Positions 9,346 to 18,179 of a stretch of 36,842 nt of DNA are shown here, in pieces; position 1 is the first letter of the stretch; each line of letters begins with the position of its first letter. The translations under genes were made by a program, and so were the position numbers. The notes under the pieces are model-generated. The model was not told the origin of the DNA, did not search any database, and saw only the letters and a list, made by a program, of their open reading frames with translations. The DNA comes from Gemmatimonadota bacterium (lineage in GTDB: Bacteria; Gemmatimonadota; Gemmatimonadetes; Longimicrobiales; Gaopeijiaceae), in contig JAPPGZ010000062.1 in the NCBI GenBank assembly GCA_028874905.1, positions 1 to 36,842 of the forward strand. Direction: 5' to 3'.

Positions 9346-12281
9346 GGCTGAGAGGCGACTGCAGGTACGAGCGCGGCTCCGGGCAGGCCACGGACCGTAT
9401 CCGCCCGAATGGTGTCCTCGGGTGAAGTCGTGGCGGAGTCGGTTTCCGCGCCCGGCTCGACTTCGGCACCACCAGGGTCGGCCTCTGCATCCCGACCTGC
9501 TTCGGCCGCAGACTCACCTTCCCCGTCCGTCTCCGCCTGACGGGTCACCATCCGCACCTCGCCGCTCGCGGGGTCGATGGCCAGGACCGTCCGGATCATC
9601 GCCCGATCCGACAACATGCGGATGTTGGGCGCCAGTTCGGCGGGACGCATGAAGTAGCGCTGACCCACCAGCTCGCCGGGTCGCAGGTGGTGCTCGACGA
9701 CGACCAGGTCCAGACCGTCGGCGGCGGAATCGCGGTCGAAGTCCAAGAGGATGCTTCCTTCGGGCGTGCCCCAGTACGTGATCCGCTCCGGGCGATCTCC
9801 GCCGCGAACTGGCTTGCCGTTCACCGCAACCAGGGGCGAGCCCTGCGCGGGGAGGCGGAGCAGCAGCATCTCGGCGCCGACTTGCGACGAGACGCTCACA
9901 CGAACGACCCCGTCAGCCACCGTGGTGTCGCTGACGACGGCGACAAGCGGAGCGGGCAGGTCGACCGGATCCGCCGCTGCGAACGCATAGGGGATTCCCT
10001 GGGGGGTGAGGTCGCTCTGCAGCACATCCCCGAAAGTGCCCACCGCGGCGGCTGCCCACGCGATGCCCGGGTCGGAAGCGTCCCGCATTGGGTCGGTGCC
10101 CCAGTAGGCGGAACCGGATTCCCGGTCGAGGGCGTATACGAGCGTCGAAGGGGCCGGGCGGGCGGCAGAGGGCGTCGCAGTCGACATTCCAAGAGCGAGG
10201 CAGGCGCCCGCGAGCACCAAACCAGCGACCGGCGCCCACCACCCGTTTGGCTCCCGCACCACCTCGAGCGCAGGAAGAACGAGGATGATGACAAGCCAGG
10301 CGAGCATCACGATCGCCGGAGCCAATACCAGACCCATCGCAAGCCAGACGCTCTCGGTGAGAGGGACGAGCACCGCAACAGCGGGCAGCGTTGCCAATAG
10401 CGCCACCAACCAGCGCAGGATTCCCATCCGCCCGTCGCCCGGCAGCCCCACCACCGCAAAGGCTCCGATGCATCCCGCCAGAACCGGCCATTGAAGGTTG
10501 ACCGCGGCCATCGGGAACATCACGGTGGTCAATGCCGCCAGCACAGTTGGAACGAACAGGGCGCCCACCACCAACTCGGATGGAGAACACCACCGGCGAA
10601 CCAATGGAAGCGCGGCCACAACCAACGCGAACGCGAAGGCCACGACGGCCAGCACGTACCAGCCTTCGCTGTGGAAGGAACCCGCGTGCAGCGCCCCGAC
10701 TTCAACGTGCGCCCCAACCCGCCAGCGGAAAAGGTAGTTGGCCGCCATGGCCGTCACGACCAGGCAAACCACCGACGCCACACAACCGAGCAGCATTCGC
10801 CCCAGGTGTGCCCCACCGCGTTTCGCCAGGAAGAACGCCAGCGTCCAGAACGCGGCCACCGCGAAACCGAGAACCCATATCCACAGCCGGCCGTACGTCA
10901 CCAGACCCAGGTACCTGATCGAGATGTAGCTTACGTCCGGAGCGTTTACGGCCATCAGCCCGGCATCTCCGAAGTGCCGAAGCATCGCAAGCGCGTGCGT
11001 ACCGTGGTGCTGCAGCGTCGCCTCGGAGAGGTTCTCGGGCGAATCGTAGGTCTGGTGGTATACGTGCGGCCGACCGACCCCGGCGAAGTTGAGTCCCTGC
11101 TTTCCGGCCTCCTTGAAGGGTGTGAAATCGGTGTCGTTCGGCATGCGCTGATAGATCTCGAACGCCACCGAATTGGCGGACGGATACGGATCCGCCTGTC
11201 GCAGCGCCTCGATCACCCAGCCGTTGGCCGCACCCGTCTCGAACATCATCGAGGCACCGCCGCCGCCGCGCATCTCGAACGACAGCACGACCGCTACGTC
11301 CTGCATCCACGGGTGCTCGTCGACGAAGGCGCGCGCGCCGAGAAGGCCGACCTCTTCGGCGTCGGTGAAGAGCGCGATAAGGTCGTTGCGCAGGCCGGGA
11401 CCCGCAGCCAGCGCCCGCAGCGATTCCAGGATGGCGGCCACCCCGGAACCGTCGTCGGCCGCGCCGCGTGAGATCTCCCGGCTGTCGTAGTGGGCGGTTA
11501 CGAGGACCGCCCGGCCATCCGGTTCGGATCCGGGAATACGCGCCAGCACGTTGCGCACGGTGGCCGCGGTCAAGGAGCCTCCTCCTCCTGTGATCGACGT
11601 GGCGGTCTGGACGGCCGGCTCATGCCCGAGGCGTCGGAGTTCCTCCAGCAGGTACTCACGCACGTCGGCATGCGCCGGGGAACCGGGCGGATGCGCCTCC
11701 GCAGCGATTCGGTGCACATGCGCCATCGCACGGGCCGACGAGAAGACCGTATCCGGCGCGCTTGCCGGGACCGGGTCCGGCATCATGCCGCCCGCGCGCG
11801 ACAGCCAGGCGGCGACAAGGAGAATCAGCAGGGTCACCGGACCCCGTAGTCCCCTCCACGGGGCAGGGGTCACATCCGTCTTGCCGGCTGCGACCGCCCT
11901 CTTGTCGGCGGCTGCCGCCTTCCTGCTGCTGGGTGCCGCGCCCGCGGTAGTCCTTCGGGCCGCTCCGGTCTCGCGAACCGCGTCATCCGGCGGGACGCGC
12001 CGTGTGCGCTTGTCCGCTGCGGCCCGCCGCGACTCGGCTCCAGAGCCTGCTACCGCCTCGCCGACCGGTGTCCGACGCGGCTTCGAGGCCTCTGCCGGCT
12101 CCGCCGAACGGCCTCCCGCACCCCCGGAGTCAGCCAGCTCCGGCCCCAGGTCATCCGACTCCGATTCGCCGCCCCGCTCCTCGGCCTCCTTGGCGATCTC
12201 GCGCTCCAACTCCTCGATTTCATCCTCGCTGATCCCCAACTCCGCAAAGGATGGAATCCTGGGCAGCTTGTCGTCACTCAT
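9339..12281 (-). CDS. Membrane M28-family metallopeptidase with long disordered N-terminus
   Basis: A 980-residue protein. Residues 1-145 are charged and Ala-rich, beginning with an acidic helix (EDEIEELEREIAKEAEE) and then low-complexity sequence, likely cytosolic. TM1 is about 147-163. The M28 aminopeptidase domain follows at about 180-440: zinc ligands are predicted as His264 (TAHYDS), Asp276 (GAADDGSG), Glu310 with catalytic Glu309 (DAEEVGLLG), Glu336 (SFEMRGG) and His409 (VYHQTYDSPEN). About eight more hydrophobic segments lie between 460 and 730, then an extracytoplasmic domain and an acidic tail. This resembles ER metallopeptidase 1/Fxna-type M28 proteins with multispanning C-termini. 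It probably trims exported peptides. The SD before the ATG is weak (AGGA very close), so the exact start is less certain than the domain calls. Confidence 0.92.
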   Translation of the reverse strand: MSDDKLPRIPSFAELGISEDEIEELEREIAKEAEERGGESESDDLGPELADSGGAGGRSAEPAEASKPRRTPVGEAVAGSGAESRRAAADKRTRRVPPDDAVRETGAARRTTAGAAPSSRKAAAADKRAVAAGKTDVTPAPWRGLRGPVTLLILLVAAWLSRAGGMMPDPVPASAPDTVFSSARAMAHVHRIAAEAHPPGSPAHADVREYLLEELRRLGHEPAVQTATSITGGGGSLTAATVRNVLARIPGSEPDGRAVLVTAHYDSREISRGAADDGSGVAAILESLRALAAGPGLRNDLIALFTDAEEVGLLGARAFVDEHPWMQDVAVVLSFEMRGGGGASMMFETGAANGWVIEALRQADPYPSANSVAFEIYQRMPNDTDFTPFKEAGKQGLNFAGVGRPHVYHQTYDSPENLSEATLQHHGTHALAMLRHFGDAGLMAVNAPDVSYISIRYLGLVTYGRLWIWVLGFAVAAFWTLAFFLAKRGGAHLGRMLLGCVASVVCLVVTAMAANYLFRWRVGAHVEVGALHAGSFHSEGWYVLAVVAFAFALVVAALPLVRRWCSPSELVVGALFVPTVLAALTTVMFPMAAVNLQWPVLAGCIGAFAVVGLPGDGRMGILRWLVALLATLPAVAVLVPLTESVWLAMGLVLAPAIVMLAWLVIILVLPALEVVREPNGWWAPVAGLVLAGACLALGMSTATPSAARPAPSTLVYALDRESGSAYWGTDPMRDASDPGIAWAAAAVGTFGDVLQSDLTPQGIPYAFAAADPVDLPAPLVAVVSDTTVADGVVRVSVSSQVGAEMLLLRLPAQGSPLVAVNGKPVRGGDRPERITYWGTPEGSILLDFDRDSAADGLDLVVVEHHLRPGELVGQRYFMRPAELAPNIRMLSDRAMIRTVLAIDPASGEVRMVTRQAETDGEGESAAEAGRDAEADPGGAEVEPGAETDSATTSPEDTIRADTVRGLPGAALVPAVASQPY

Positions 12282-12375
12282 GGTCCTGGTGTCCGCTGGA
12301 TTTCTGGCGTCCCCTGGCTCGCACTCCCCGGCCAGTCACTCTACGGTAGACTACCCCGACCGGGCTTCAAGGTGA

Positions 12376-13833
12376 CTACAAAGGGCCGTCATCCCACGGT
12401 CCCCACAAGGCGTAGGTCCCGCTCGGCCGGCGGCCCCCGCGCTCCCGGGAACCCTGGACGTTGAAGAACAGCACCTGGCCGTCGGGGCTGAAGCACGACC
12501 CCGCGAACTCACCCGGCTGTGGCGCGCCCTCAGGCCGTGGCGCTCGCACGAGGTTGACGATCTTCCCTTCGCGGTCGAGCCCCCGAACGAACTGGTCGTC
12601 CTCGCCGTCCTCGCACATCACGAGTCCTCCACGCGGACTCAGTACGATGTTGTCCGGGCTGTCGAGGACCTCCTTGGAGGGCGACTCGAAGACGAGGGTC
12701 AGCTCGCCGCCGTCCATCGACGTCGGCCGGTAGTGGAACACCTGTCCGGCCCGTGCATCGCCGCCGTTGGTCGACACCACGTAGATGCCGTCGTCGCCGT
12801 GGAACGCGCCCTCCAGGCGTGCGAACCGCGCCGCGCCCCTGGCGACGCCCTGCTTGAACACGGCAAGCCGGTCCGCCTCGGCGTTGGCAGGGTCCGGATC
12901 GTCGATATCGACCCAGTGCGTCCGCAGCACTTCGCCCGGCGTCTGGCCACGGGCAGTCAGATACTCCGGCTGGCCGGTCACCGCCATCATCTGCAGCCTG
13001 CCCCCCGCGGCCAGCACGCCCGGCCGGTCAGGGATGAACCGATAGAATCCGGCCCCGGGGAGGCGGTTGGGTACGTACCACGTGTCCTCGGTCTCATAGA
13101 CGATGCCGGTCGCCGGATCAACGGCAACCGCCTCGTGAATGAAGCGCCCCATTTCCCTCAGCGGCACGGGATCGACCGGCCCCTCGGCATCCGCGGGCAC
13201 TTCGAAGATGTATCCATGCGGCCTGTGGAAGCCCGCCTCCGGCCCGTCCGTTATCTCCTCGCACGAAAGCCAGCTCCCCCAGGGCGTGGGACCGCCGGCA
13301 CAGTTCACCCGTGTGCCCGCCAGCGACACGAACTCGTCCACAAGCTCCACCGCCAAATCGCCGTTCCGCTCCGAAACGCGCACCTCCAGGGAAGTCGTGC
13401 CCCCCGCACCCCTCGCATCGTAGTAGGGCGCCCCGATCGCCTGCGCCCCGTCGGCAGCGTCGACCATCTCGTGATTGCGGATGAGGCGTATGTTCCCGTT
13501 GGGAAGCGGAAACGCGGCCATGCCGTCAAAGGCGTTCGGGACCGTGAGGCCATCCCGCACCGACGAAGACACTCCGCCCGAACTGATTCTAATGCAGCGG
13601 AAACTCTCTGGAATCTCCAGTTCGGGACAATCGACGCTTGTGACCAGTTCGCCATAGGGCTTGATAAAGGGACTCGAAGCGGCGGCCTCGCCCCGGGTGG
13701 TTCCGGCGTGCAGGTATTCCTGCTGGGCGCCGGCGCGGCCGTGTACGGCGAGCCCGGCGAGCGAAGGCGTCAGTATTGCCCCTCCGCTCGCGGTGGCGAG
13801 CTTCTTGAGGAAGGTGCGGCGGGCTATTGTCAT
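12376..13833 (-). CDS. Tat-exported PhoX-family (DUF839) protein
   Basis: A 485-residue protein if it starts at the ATG at 13833, where the Tat signal (MTIARRTFLKKLATASGG, hydrophobic stretch, AGAQQ) begins. The frame opens 14 codons earlier at 13875; neither start has a convincing SD. Family marks are IRLIRNHEMVD, VNCAGGPTPWGSWLSCEE, HGYIFEVPADAEG, TWYVPNRLPGAGFYRFIP and DSPDNIVLSPRGGLVMCEDG, all characteristic of PhoX-like proteins. Characterised PhoX is a Ca/Fe-dependent periplasmic alkaline phosphatase that releases phosphate from organic esters. Many DUF839 proteins have not been shown to be phosphatases, so the activity is inferred. It lies upstream of the M28 gene on the same strand with a 94-bp gap. 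Confidence 0.9.
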   Translation of the reverse strand: MTIARRTFLKKLATASGGAILTPSLAGLAVHGRAGAQQEYLHAGTTRGEAAASSPFIKPYGELVTSVDCPELEIPESFRCIRISSGGVSSSVRDGLTVPNAFDGMAAFPLPNGNIRLIRNHEMVDAADGAQAIGAPYYDARGAGGTTSLEVRVSERNGDLAVELVDEFVSLAGTRVNCAGGPTPWGSWLSCEEITDGPEAGFHRPHGYIFEVPADAEGPVDPVPLREMGRFIHEAVAVDPATGIVYETEDTWYVPNRLPGAGFYRFIPDRPGVLAAGGRLQMMAVTGQPEYLTARGQTPGEVLRTHWVDIDDPDPANAEADRLAVFKQGVARGAARFARLEGAFHGDDGIYVVSTNGGDARAGQVFHYRPTSMDGGELTLVFESPSKEVLDSPDNIVLSPRGGLVMCEDGEDDQFVRGLDREGKIVNLVRAPRPEGAPQPGEFAGSCFSPDGQVLFFNVQGSRERGGRRPSGTYALWGPWDDGPL

Positions 13834-13995
13834 TTCGGAGACTCGCGTCCTTTGTCGGTGAAGGGCGAACGACATGACGGCCGGCGCGCGTGCAAGACAC
13901 CGGCACCGTTCAAGCTGGACAGTCGGAAAATACCCTGCAAGAAGCGCGGTTGTTTCGGAAAGCGTAACGAGTCCGTACCTTTCCTACCCGCAATC

Positions 13996-14024
13996 TTGAC
14001 CGGCACCAGCACATTGAATTGTAT
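13996..14024 (+). promoter_or_regulatory. Candidate promoter ahead of the first SDR gene (weak)
   Basis: The 250-bp divergent gap between the PhoX-like and SDR genes contains TTGACC (13996-14001) and, after 17 bp, TTGTAT (14019-14024), in a locally AT-richer stretch. The -35 match is good and the -10 match poor. Nothing else gene-like was seen in this gap. A run of nine A at 14062-14070 sits just before the SDR start and would lie in the 5' leader. Confidence 0.25.
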
Positions 14025-14083
14025 CGGCAAGCGCCACGATGCGCCCGGGTGCCCTCGCCGTAAAAAAAAAGGCAGGCAGAGGA

Positions 14084-15250
14084 ATGCTCATACAAAACCG
14101 CCGCGATTTCCTGAAGACGACCGCGGCCGCCGCCGGAGCCTTCGGCCTCGGCGCGGCTTGCGCCCCATACGGAGACCAGGCAGACGGCTCCCCCGCCCCC
14201 ATGACCATCCTGGTACTGGGAGGCACCGGATTCATCGGCCCCCACATGGTCGAGTACGCCGTGTCGCGGGGACACACGGTCTCGCTCTTCAACCGCGGCC
14301 GCACCAACACGCACCTCTTCCCGGACCTCGAGAAGCTGGTAGGCGACCGGGACGGCGACCTCGGCGCGCTGGAGGGCCGGCGCTGGGACGCGGTCATCGA
14401 CAACTCGGGCTTCTTCCCCCGGCATGTCCGCGACTCGGCCACGATCCTCGCCGACTCGGGCCGCTACCTGTTCGTGTCGTCCATTTCCGCCTACAAGGAC
14501 CTGACCCCCCACGGCATCACCGAGGACTACGAGGTAGGGCGGCTGGAGGACCCCACGGTCGAGGAGATGACCAACACCACCTACGGCCCCCTCAAGGCTC
14601 TTTGTGAAGAGGCCGTCCAGGAGATCTTCGGCGAACGGGCGAACATCGTCCGGCCCGGCTACATCGTCGGGCCCGGCGACGGCAGCGACCGGTGGACCTA
14701 TTGGCCCGTGCGCGTGGCGGCGGGTGGCGACATGGCCGTGCCCGGCCTTCCCGACGATCCGGTCCAGTTCATCGACGCCCGCGACCTTGGCGGGTGGATG
14801 GTGCGCATGTTGGAGAACGAGGTTGGCGGCGTGTTCAACGGAGTGGGTCCGGTCGAGTCCGTGAACATGCGTCAGATGCTTGAGGCGTGCCGGGACGTGA
14901 GCGGCAGCGACGCCGCGTTTCACTGGGTCGACGCAGACTTCGTCGAGGAGCAGGGCTGCATGTTCCCCATCTGGAACCCGGTGACGGGTGACTGGGGTGG
15001 CGCGCATCTGGTTGACCACTCCCGTTCGATTGCCGCCGGGTACACGAGCCGGCCCGTCGCCGACACGATCCGCGACACGCTGGCCTGGTGGAACGCACTG
15101 ACCGATGAGGACCGGCCCGGCGGCGCCATGCGCAGCGGGTTGCGCAAGCGGCCCGAACCGGGTTCCGAAATGCGACCGGGTCCCGCTACGATCGAGGAGA
15201 TGATGGAAGTCGAGGCGGCCCTGCTGGAGGCCTGGGCGGCGCGTGCCTAG
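14084..15250 (+). CDS. Tat-exported NAD(P)-binding SDR / epimerase-family protein (copy 1)
   Basis: A 388-residue protein from the ATG at 14084; the frame opens 15 codons earlier, but the Tat signal (QNRRDFLKTTAAAAGAFGLG) starts here. Cys26 (GAAC) could be lipidated. The Rossmann motif LVLGGTGFIGPH is at 44-54, the DNSG motif at 106-109, and the extended-SDR catalytic pair is Tyr167/Lys171 in TTYGPLK. The segment RPGYIVGPGDGSDRWTYWPVR and the PVQFIDARDLGGWMVRM motif are shared almost position for position with the gene at 18764. The substrate is unknown; a nucleotide-sugar or free-sugar epimerase/dehydratase is possible. An exported Rossmann enzyme must carry its cofactor out folded, as glucose-fructose oxidoreductase does. 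The STAS gene follows 23 bp downstream. Confidence 0.9.
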   Translation: MLIQNRRDFLKTTAAAAGAFGLGAACAPYGDQADGSPAPMTILVLGGTGFIGPHMVEYAVSRGHTVSLFNRGRTNTHLFPDLEKLVGDRDGDLGALEGRRWDAVIDNSGFFPRHVRDSATILADSGRYLFVSSISAYKDLTPHGITEDYEVGRLEDPTVEEMTNTTYGPLKALCEEAVQEIFGERANIVRPGYIVGPGDGSDRWTYWPVRVAAGGDMAVPGLPDDPVQFIDARDLGGWMVRMLENEVGGVFNGVGPVESVNMRQMLEACRDVSGSDAAFHWVDADFVEEQGCMFPIWNPVTGDWGGAHLVDHSRSIAAGYTSRPVADTIRDTLAWWNALTDEDRPGGAMRSGLRKRPEPGSEMRPGPATIEEMMEVEAALLEAWAARA

Positions 15251-15273
15251 GAACAGACGAGGAGAAGCTTGAC

Positions 15274-15621
15274 ATGGAGGTGAACTGGTCGAGGAACGAG
15301 GGTGTGCTGGTCGCGAAGCCCGTGGGGCGCATCTTCAGTTCGAACTACCTGGAATGGCAGAGTGCGCTCGAGTCCGGCATCAAGCCGGGTGACACTGCAA
15401 TGGTGGTGGATTTCGAGGAGGTCCCCTACCTCAGCAGCGCCGGACTGCGCGTCCTGTTGACCACCGCCAGGCAGTTCGACGGACCCGACCATGCGTTCGG
15501 CATTTCCACCCTCACCCGCGCGGTGCGCAAGGTGCTGGCCGCCAGCGGCTTCGATCAGATGATCAAGGTGTACGAATCCGAGGCCGCAGCCGTCGCCGCG
15601 ATCAACGGAAACCGCTCCTAG
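15274..15621 (+). CDS. STAS-domain protein (anti-sigma factor antagonist-like)
   Basis: A 115-residue single-domain protein with AGGAG before the ATG. It has the SpoIIAA/RsbV-like STAS pattern: beta strands around VLVAKPVGRIFSSN, then DTAMVVDFEEVPYLSSAGLRVLL, where LSSAGLR contains the serine position phosphorylated in partner-switching antagonists, then KVLAASGFDQMIKVYESEAAAV. In known systems such proteins bind a serine-kinase anti-sigma factor and are switched by phosphorylation. No anti-sigma kinase or PP2C phosphatase gene lies in this window, so partners must be elsewhere. It follows the SDR gene by 23 bp, probably co-transcribed, and ends 6 bp from the convergent DUF1028 stop. Confidence 0.92.
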   Translation: MEVNWSRNEGVLVAKPVGRIFSSNYLEWQSALESGIKPGDTAMVVDFEEVPYLSSAGLRVLLTTARQFDGPDHAFGISTLTRAVRKVLAASGFDQMIKVYESEAAAVAAINGNRS

Positions 15622-15627
15622 TCAAGC

Positions 15628-16476
15628 CTAGTCGGGCCCGGACCCGGCCTTCCAGCGGTCGTATCGCATCCGGAGCGTAACGACGGGATTCGCGTTTTCG
15701 CCCTCTTCGATGTTCTCGTCACTGACGTCGATGTAGAGCGAGTACTCACCGTCGTTGAACGACTCCCCCTCCGGATCGTCGGGATTCGCAACGAGGATGT
15801 ACGCCACGTGCGAGGTCTTCCCGTCGCAGGGAACGTGGTCGAGCACCGGCTCCGATTCACAGGTACAGCGACCGTCGCCGCCCGCCGCATCGGCGGCCTC
15901 CATCGCGGCCATGACCCGGTCGGCCATTGTGCCGCCCTCGGACTTGAACGCCTCGACCGCCAGGTGCACGACGTCATCCGAAGCCAGGATGTTGCCCTGC
16001 ACCGAGAAGTAGATTCCCGCATCGGGAACGCTGTCGGCCACGGCCAGCGACGCCTCCCGGTTGCCGCTCCCCGAGTGGCCCGCACAGCGTCCCTGCAGGT
16101 CCACGATCCCGAACTGGCGGCTTTCGAAATCCGGATCCTCCGAGAGCATCTCGATGATCTCTTCGGGTGCCGTGCCCGCCCTGAGTTCCCGGTAGATCAG
16201 CTCCTGGTTGGCACGCGTGCGATCAACTCCGGCCTGCGCCGCCGCGACCGCCACCCCCGGCACCACGATGGCCTGGATGTCCATCAGGTCCCTGGCCGGG
16301 AAGTTGGGGAACCGCCCCTGTGCGACGCACGTCGCCGACGCGATCACCACCTGCCCGGTGCGCGTATCGATCGCAATGACGGACCAGGTGGCGGAGAGCA
16401 ACGCGGGGAACAGCGCGAGCACAACGAGCGAAGCGAGCAGGCCGCGGGCTTGCCGTCCCAAACCGTAGCGGGTCAT
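15628..16476 (-). CDS. Secreted DUF1028 family protein
   Basis: A 282-residue protein. Two adjacent ATG codons (16479 and 16476) follow GGAGG; the second has the better spacing and is used here. A hydrophobic signal peptide spans residues 8-30 ([15 protein letters not shown]). The mature protein begins [20 protein letters not shown], the DUF1028 pattern (usually TFSIVA followed by GxxGVAVAS). It continues with [39 protein letters not shown] and [15 protein letters not shown], all family segments. DUF1028 proteins are related in fold to Ntn hydrolases; function is not established and most lack experimental data. The C-terminal about 70 residues contain a CTCES segment and an acidic [11 protein letters not shown] stretch. 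It is divergent from the Gfo/Idh/MocA gene. Confidence 0.9.
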   Translation of the reverse strand: MTRYGLGRQARGLLASLVVLALFPALLSATWSVIAIDTRTGQVVIASATCVAQGRFPNFPARDLMDIQAIVVPGVAVAAAQAGVDRTRANQELIYRELRAGTAPEEIIEMLSEDPDFESRQFGIVDLQGRCAGHSGSGNREASLAVADSVPDAGIYFSVQGNILASDDVVHLAVEAFKSEGGTMADRVMAAMEAADAAGGDGRCTCESEPVLDHVPCDGKTSHVAYILVANPDDPEGESFNDGEYSLYIDVSDENIEEGENANPVVTLRMRYDRWKAGSGPD

Positions 16477-16558
16477 CATAACCTCCGTTTTGGCGTTCTT
16501 GAGCCGACAAACGTTCGAGAACGGAACCGGTCGCGCAAGGCGGCCTTGCACTCACACC

Positions 16559-16591
16559 GGCCGGAAAGCCGCCACGCTCGGCTCTCCGGCC
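16559..16591 (+). promoter_or_regulatory. Strong stem-loop abutting the SD of the Gfo/Idh/MocA gene
   Basis: GGCCGGA (16559-16565) pairs with TCCGGCC (16585-16591), and inside it AGCCG (16567-16571) pairs with CGGCT (16579-16583), with one A/C mismatch between the arms and a 7-nt loop CCACGCT. The 12 paired positions end one base before the GGGAG Shine-Dalgarno site (16593-16597). In the leader RNA it would stack directly against the ribosome binding site. It could insulate or control translation, but a GC-rich background makes hairpins common, so function is unproven. Confidence 0.45.
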
Positions 16592-16605
16592 AGGGAGCAG
16601 CACAG

Positions 16606-18093
16606 GTGTCCGACAAGATTACCCGCAGAGATTTCGTCGACCACGGGTCCAGGCTCGCCATGGGCGCGATGATCGTGCCCCGCCACGTGCTGGGCGGCTC
16701 GGGATACCAGGCCCCGTCCGACCGCCTCAACATCGCGATCATCGGGGTCGGCGGGCAGGGCACCGAGAATGCCCAGGAGTTCGGCACCGAGCACATCGCC
16801 GCGATCTGCGACGTGGACTTCGGCGTGGTACACAGACGCGTCCAGGAGCGCATGACCGACGGCGACGGCAACCCCCGCGAGAAGGGCTACCGCTGGCGCG
16901 ACCAGTTCTTCGAAGCCCGCCAGTACACAGACTTCCGCGAGTTGCTGGATCGCGAGGCCGACCTCGACGCCGTCCTGGTCGCGACGCCCGATCACCTTCA
17001 CGCCCCCATCGCGAAGGCCGCGATGGAAGCGGGCAAGCACATCTTCGTCGAAAAGCCGCTGACCTACACCGTCCACGAGGCCCGCGCCCTTGCCGAGATC
17101 GCACAGCGCACGGGCGTGGTCACGCAGATGGGGAACCAGGGCCACTCCGGCGACGAAGCACGGCTCGTCAACGAGTGGGTGCAGGCCGGGGTCATCGGCG
17201 ACGTGACCGAGGTCCACATCTGGACCAACCGGCCGATCTGGCCGCAGGGAATCCACCGCCCGGAGCGCTGGGAGGAGGGACTGAACCCCGGCTGGTACCA
17301 GCAGTGGCACCAGGGCGCGATCCTGTCCGTGGCCGCGGACGTCATGGACGCGGGCTACGCCCTGCCCGAGGGCATGGACTGGGACCTCTACCTGGGACCG
17401 ACCACGAAGGAGATTTCCTACCACCCCATCTACCACCCCTTCAACTGGCGCGGCTGGGTCGACTTCGGGGTGAGCGCGCTCGGGGACATGGGCGCACACC
17501 TGGTGGACCACCCCTACTGGGCCCTCGGCCTCACCTACCCCACCACGATCGAAGCCACCTCCACCCCCTGGGGCGGTCCGCAGGAAGATCCCGCTTCCTT
17601 CCCGCTGGCCATGCGCGCGCACTACGAGTTCCCGGCCCGCGGCTCCATGCCGGCGCTCGACCTGCACTGGTACGATGGCGGCCTCATGCCTCCGCGCCCG
17701 TCCGCTCTCCCCGACGACGTCGACCTCAACCGCACGGGCGGCGTCATGTTCATCGGCGACCGCGGCATCCTCATGCACGGCACCTACGGTCGGAACCCCC
17801 GGCTCTTCCCCGAGTCGCTCGCCGCCGAAGCCGCGGAGGTCCCCCAGACCCAGCCGCGCATCGAGGAGACCCACCAGATGAACTGGGTGAAGGCCTGCAA
17901 GGAGGGCGGAGAGGCGTCGTGCCCCTTCGACTACGCGTCCCGCCTCACCGAGGTGATGCTGCTGGGGATCGTCGCGCTCCGGACCGGACAGGGGAAGAAG
18001 ATCCGCTACGACGCCGACGCCATGCGGGTCACCAATATCGAGGAAGCCAACCGGTTTCTGACGCGCGAGTACAGGGCGGGTTGGGAGGTGTGA
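16606..18093 (+). CDS. Tat-exported Gfo/Idh/MocA-family oxidoreductase
   Basis: A 495-residue protein from a GTG at 16606, selected because GGGAG lies 8 bases upstream and the Tat signal ([20 protein letters not shown]) follows at once; no nearer ATG exists. The N-terminal Rossmann fold has [13 protein letters not shown] (44-56), [20 protein letters not shown], and the VEKP motif at 148-151, where the Lys is catalytic in the family. The C-terminal GFO_IDH_MocA domain runs to the end, with [30 protein letters not shown], and [18 protein letters not shown]. Family members oxidise or reduce sugars, inositols and similar polyols with tightly held NAD(P). Tat export with a bound cofactor is known for glucose-fructose oxidoreductase. 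The substrate cannot be read from sequence. The neighbouring Tat-exported SDRs suggest a shared periplasmic carbohydrate pathway (inference). Confidence 0.94.
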   Translation: MSDKITRRDFVDHGSRLAMGAMIVPRHVLGGSGYQAPSDRLNIAIIGVGGQGTENAQEFGTEHIAAICDVDFGVVHRRVQERMTDGDGNPREKGYRWRDQFFEARQYTDFRELLDREADLDAVLVATPDHLHAPIAKAAMEAGKHIFVEKPLTYTVHEARALAEIAQRTGVVTQMGNQGHSGDEARLVNEWVQAGVIGDVTEVHIWTNRPIWPQGIHRPERWEEGLNPGWYQQWHQGAILSVAADVMDAGYALPEGMDWDLYLGPTTKEISYHPIYHPFNWRGWVDFGVSALGDMGAHLVDHPYWALGLTYPTTIEATSTPWGGPQEDPASFPLAMRAHYEFPARGSMPALDLHWYDGGLMPPRPSALPDDVDLNRTGGVMFIGDRGILMHGTYGRNPRLFPESLAAEAAEVPQTQPRIEETHQMNWVKACKEGGEASCPFDYASRLTEVMLLGIVALRTGQGKKIRYDADAMRVTNIEEANRFLTREYRAGWEV

Positions 18094-18105
18094 GGTCCGT
18101 GGGCG

Positions 18106-18133
18106 TTGACATGCCCAGTATATTTATTATCGT
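18106..18133 (+). promoter_or_regulatory. Candidate arsR promoter
   Basis: TTGACA at 18106-18111 is a perfect -35 hexamer. TATCGT at 18128-18133, 16 bp further on, is the best-placed -10 candidate (4 of 6). The segment is strikingly AT-rich compared with its surroundings. The -10 overlaps the left arm of the operator described below, so a bound ArsR would block RNA polymerase. The exact -10 is uncertain. Confidence 0.5.
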
Positions 18134-18153
18134 ATATTGCCGATAAACGATAA
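18127..18153 (+). promoter_or_regulatory. Putative ArsR operator: inverted repeat plus extra half-site
   Basis: TTATCG (18127-18132) and CGATAA (18141-18146) form a perfect inverted repeat with an 8-bp spacer. A second CGATAA follows at 18148-18153 as a direct repeat. It lies 27 bp before the arsR ATG and overlaps the candidate -10. ArsR/SmtB repressors usually bind imperfect AT-rich inverted repeats at their own promoters, so autoregulation is expected. Confidence 0.6.
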
Positions 18154-18179
18154 CCCTTCAGACGGGAAGCCAGGAAACC

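Noticed and set aside
14062..14070. Run of nine A as a programmed frameshift or slippage site
   Set aside because: It lies before the SDR start codon, not inside a gene, so it cannot shift a reading frame; at most it affects the leader.
12733..14607. A 624-codon plus-strand open frame
   Set aside because: It is antisense to the PhoX-like gene and then out of frame in the SDR gene. No recognisable protein sequence.
16552..17874. A 440-codon minus-strand frame opposite the Gfo/Idh/MocA gene
   Set aside because: Shadow of a well-supported gene; Val/Gly/Arg/Asp-rich without motifs.
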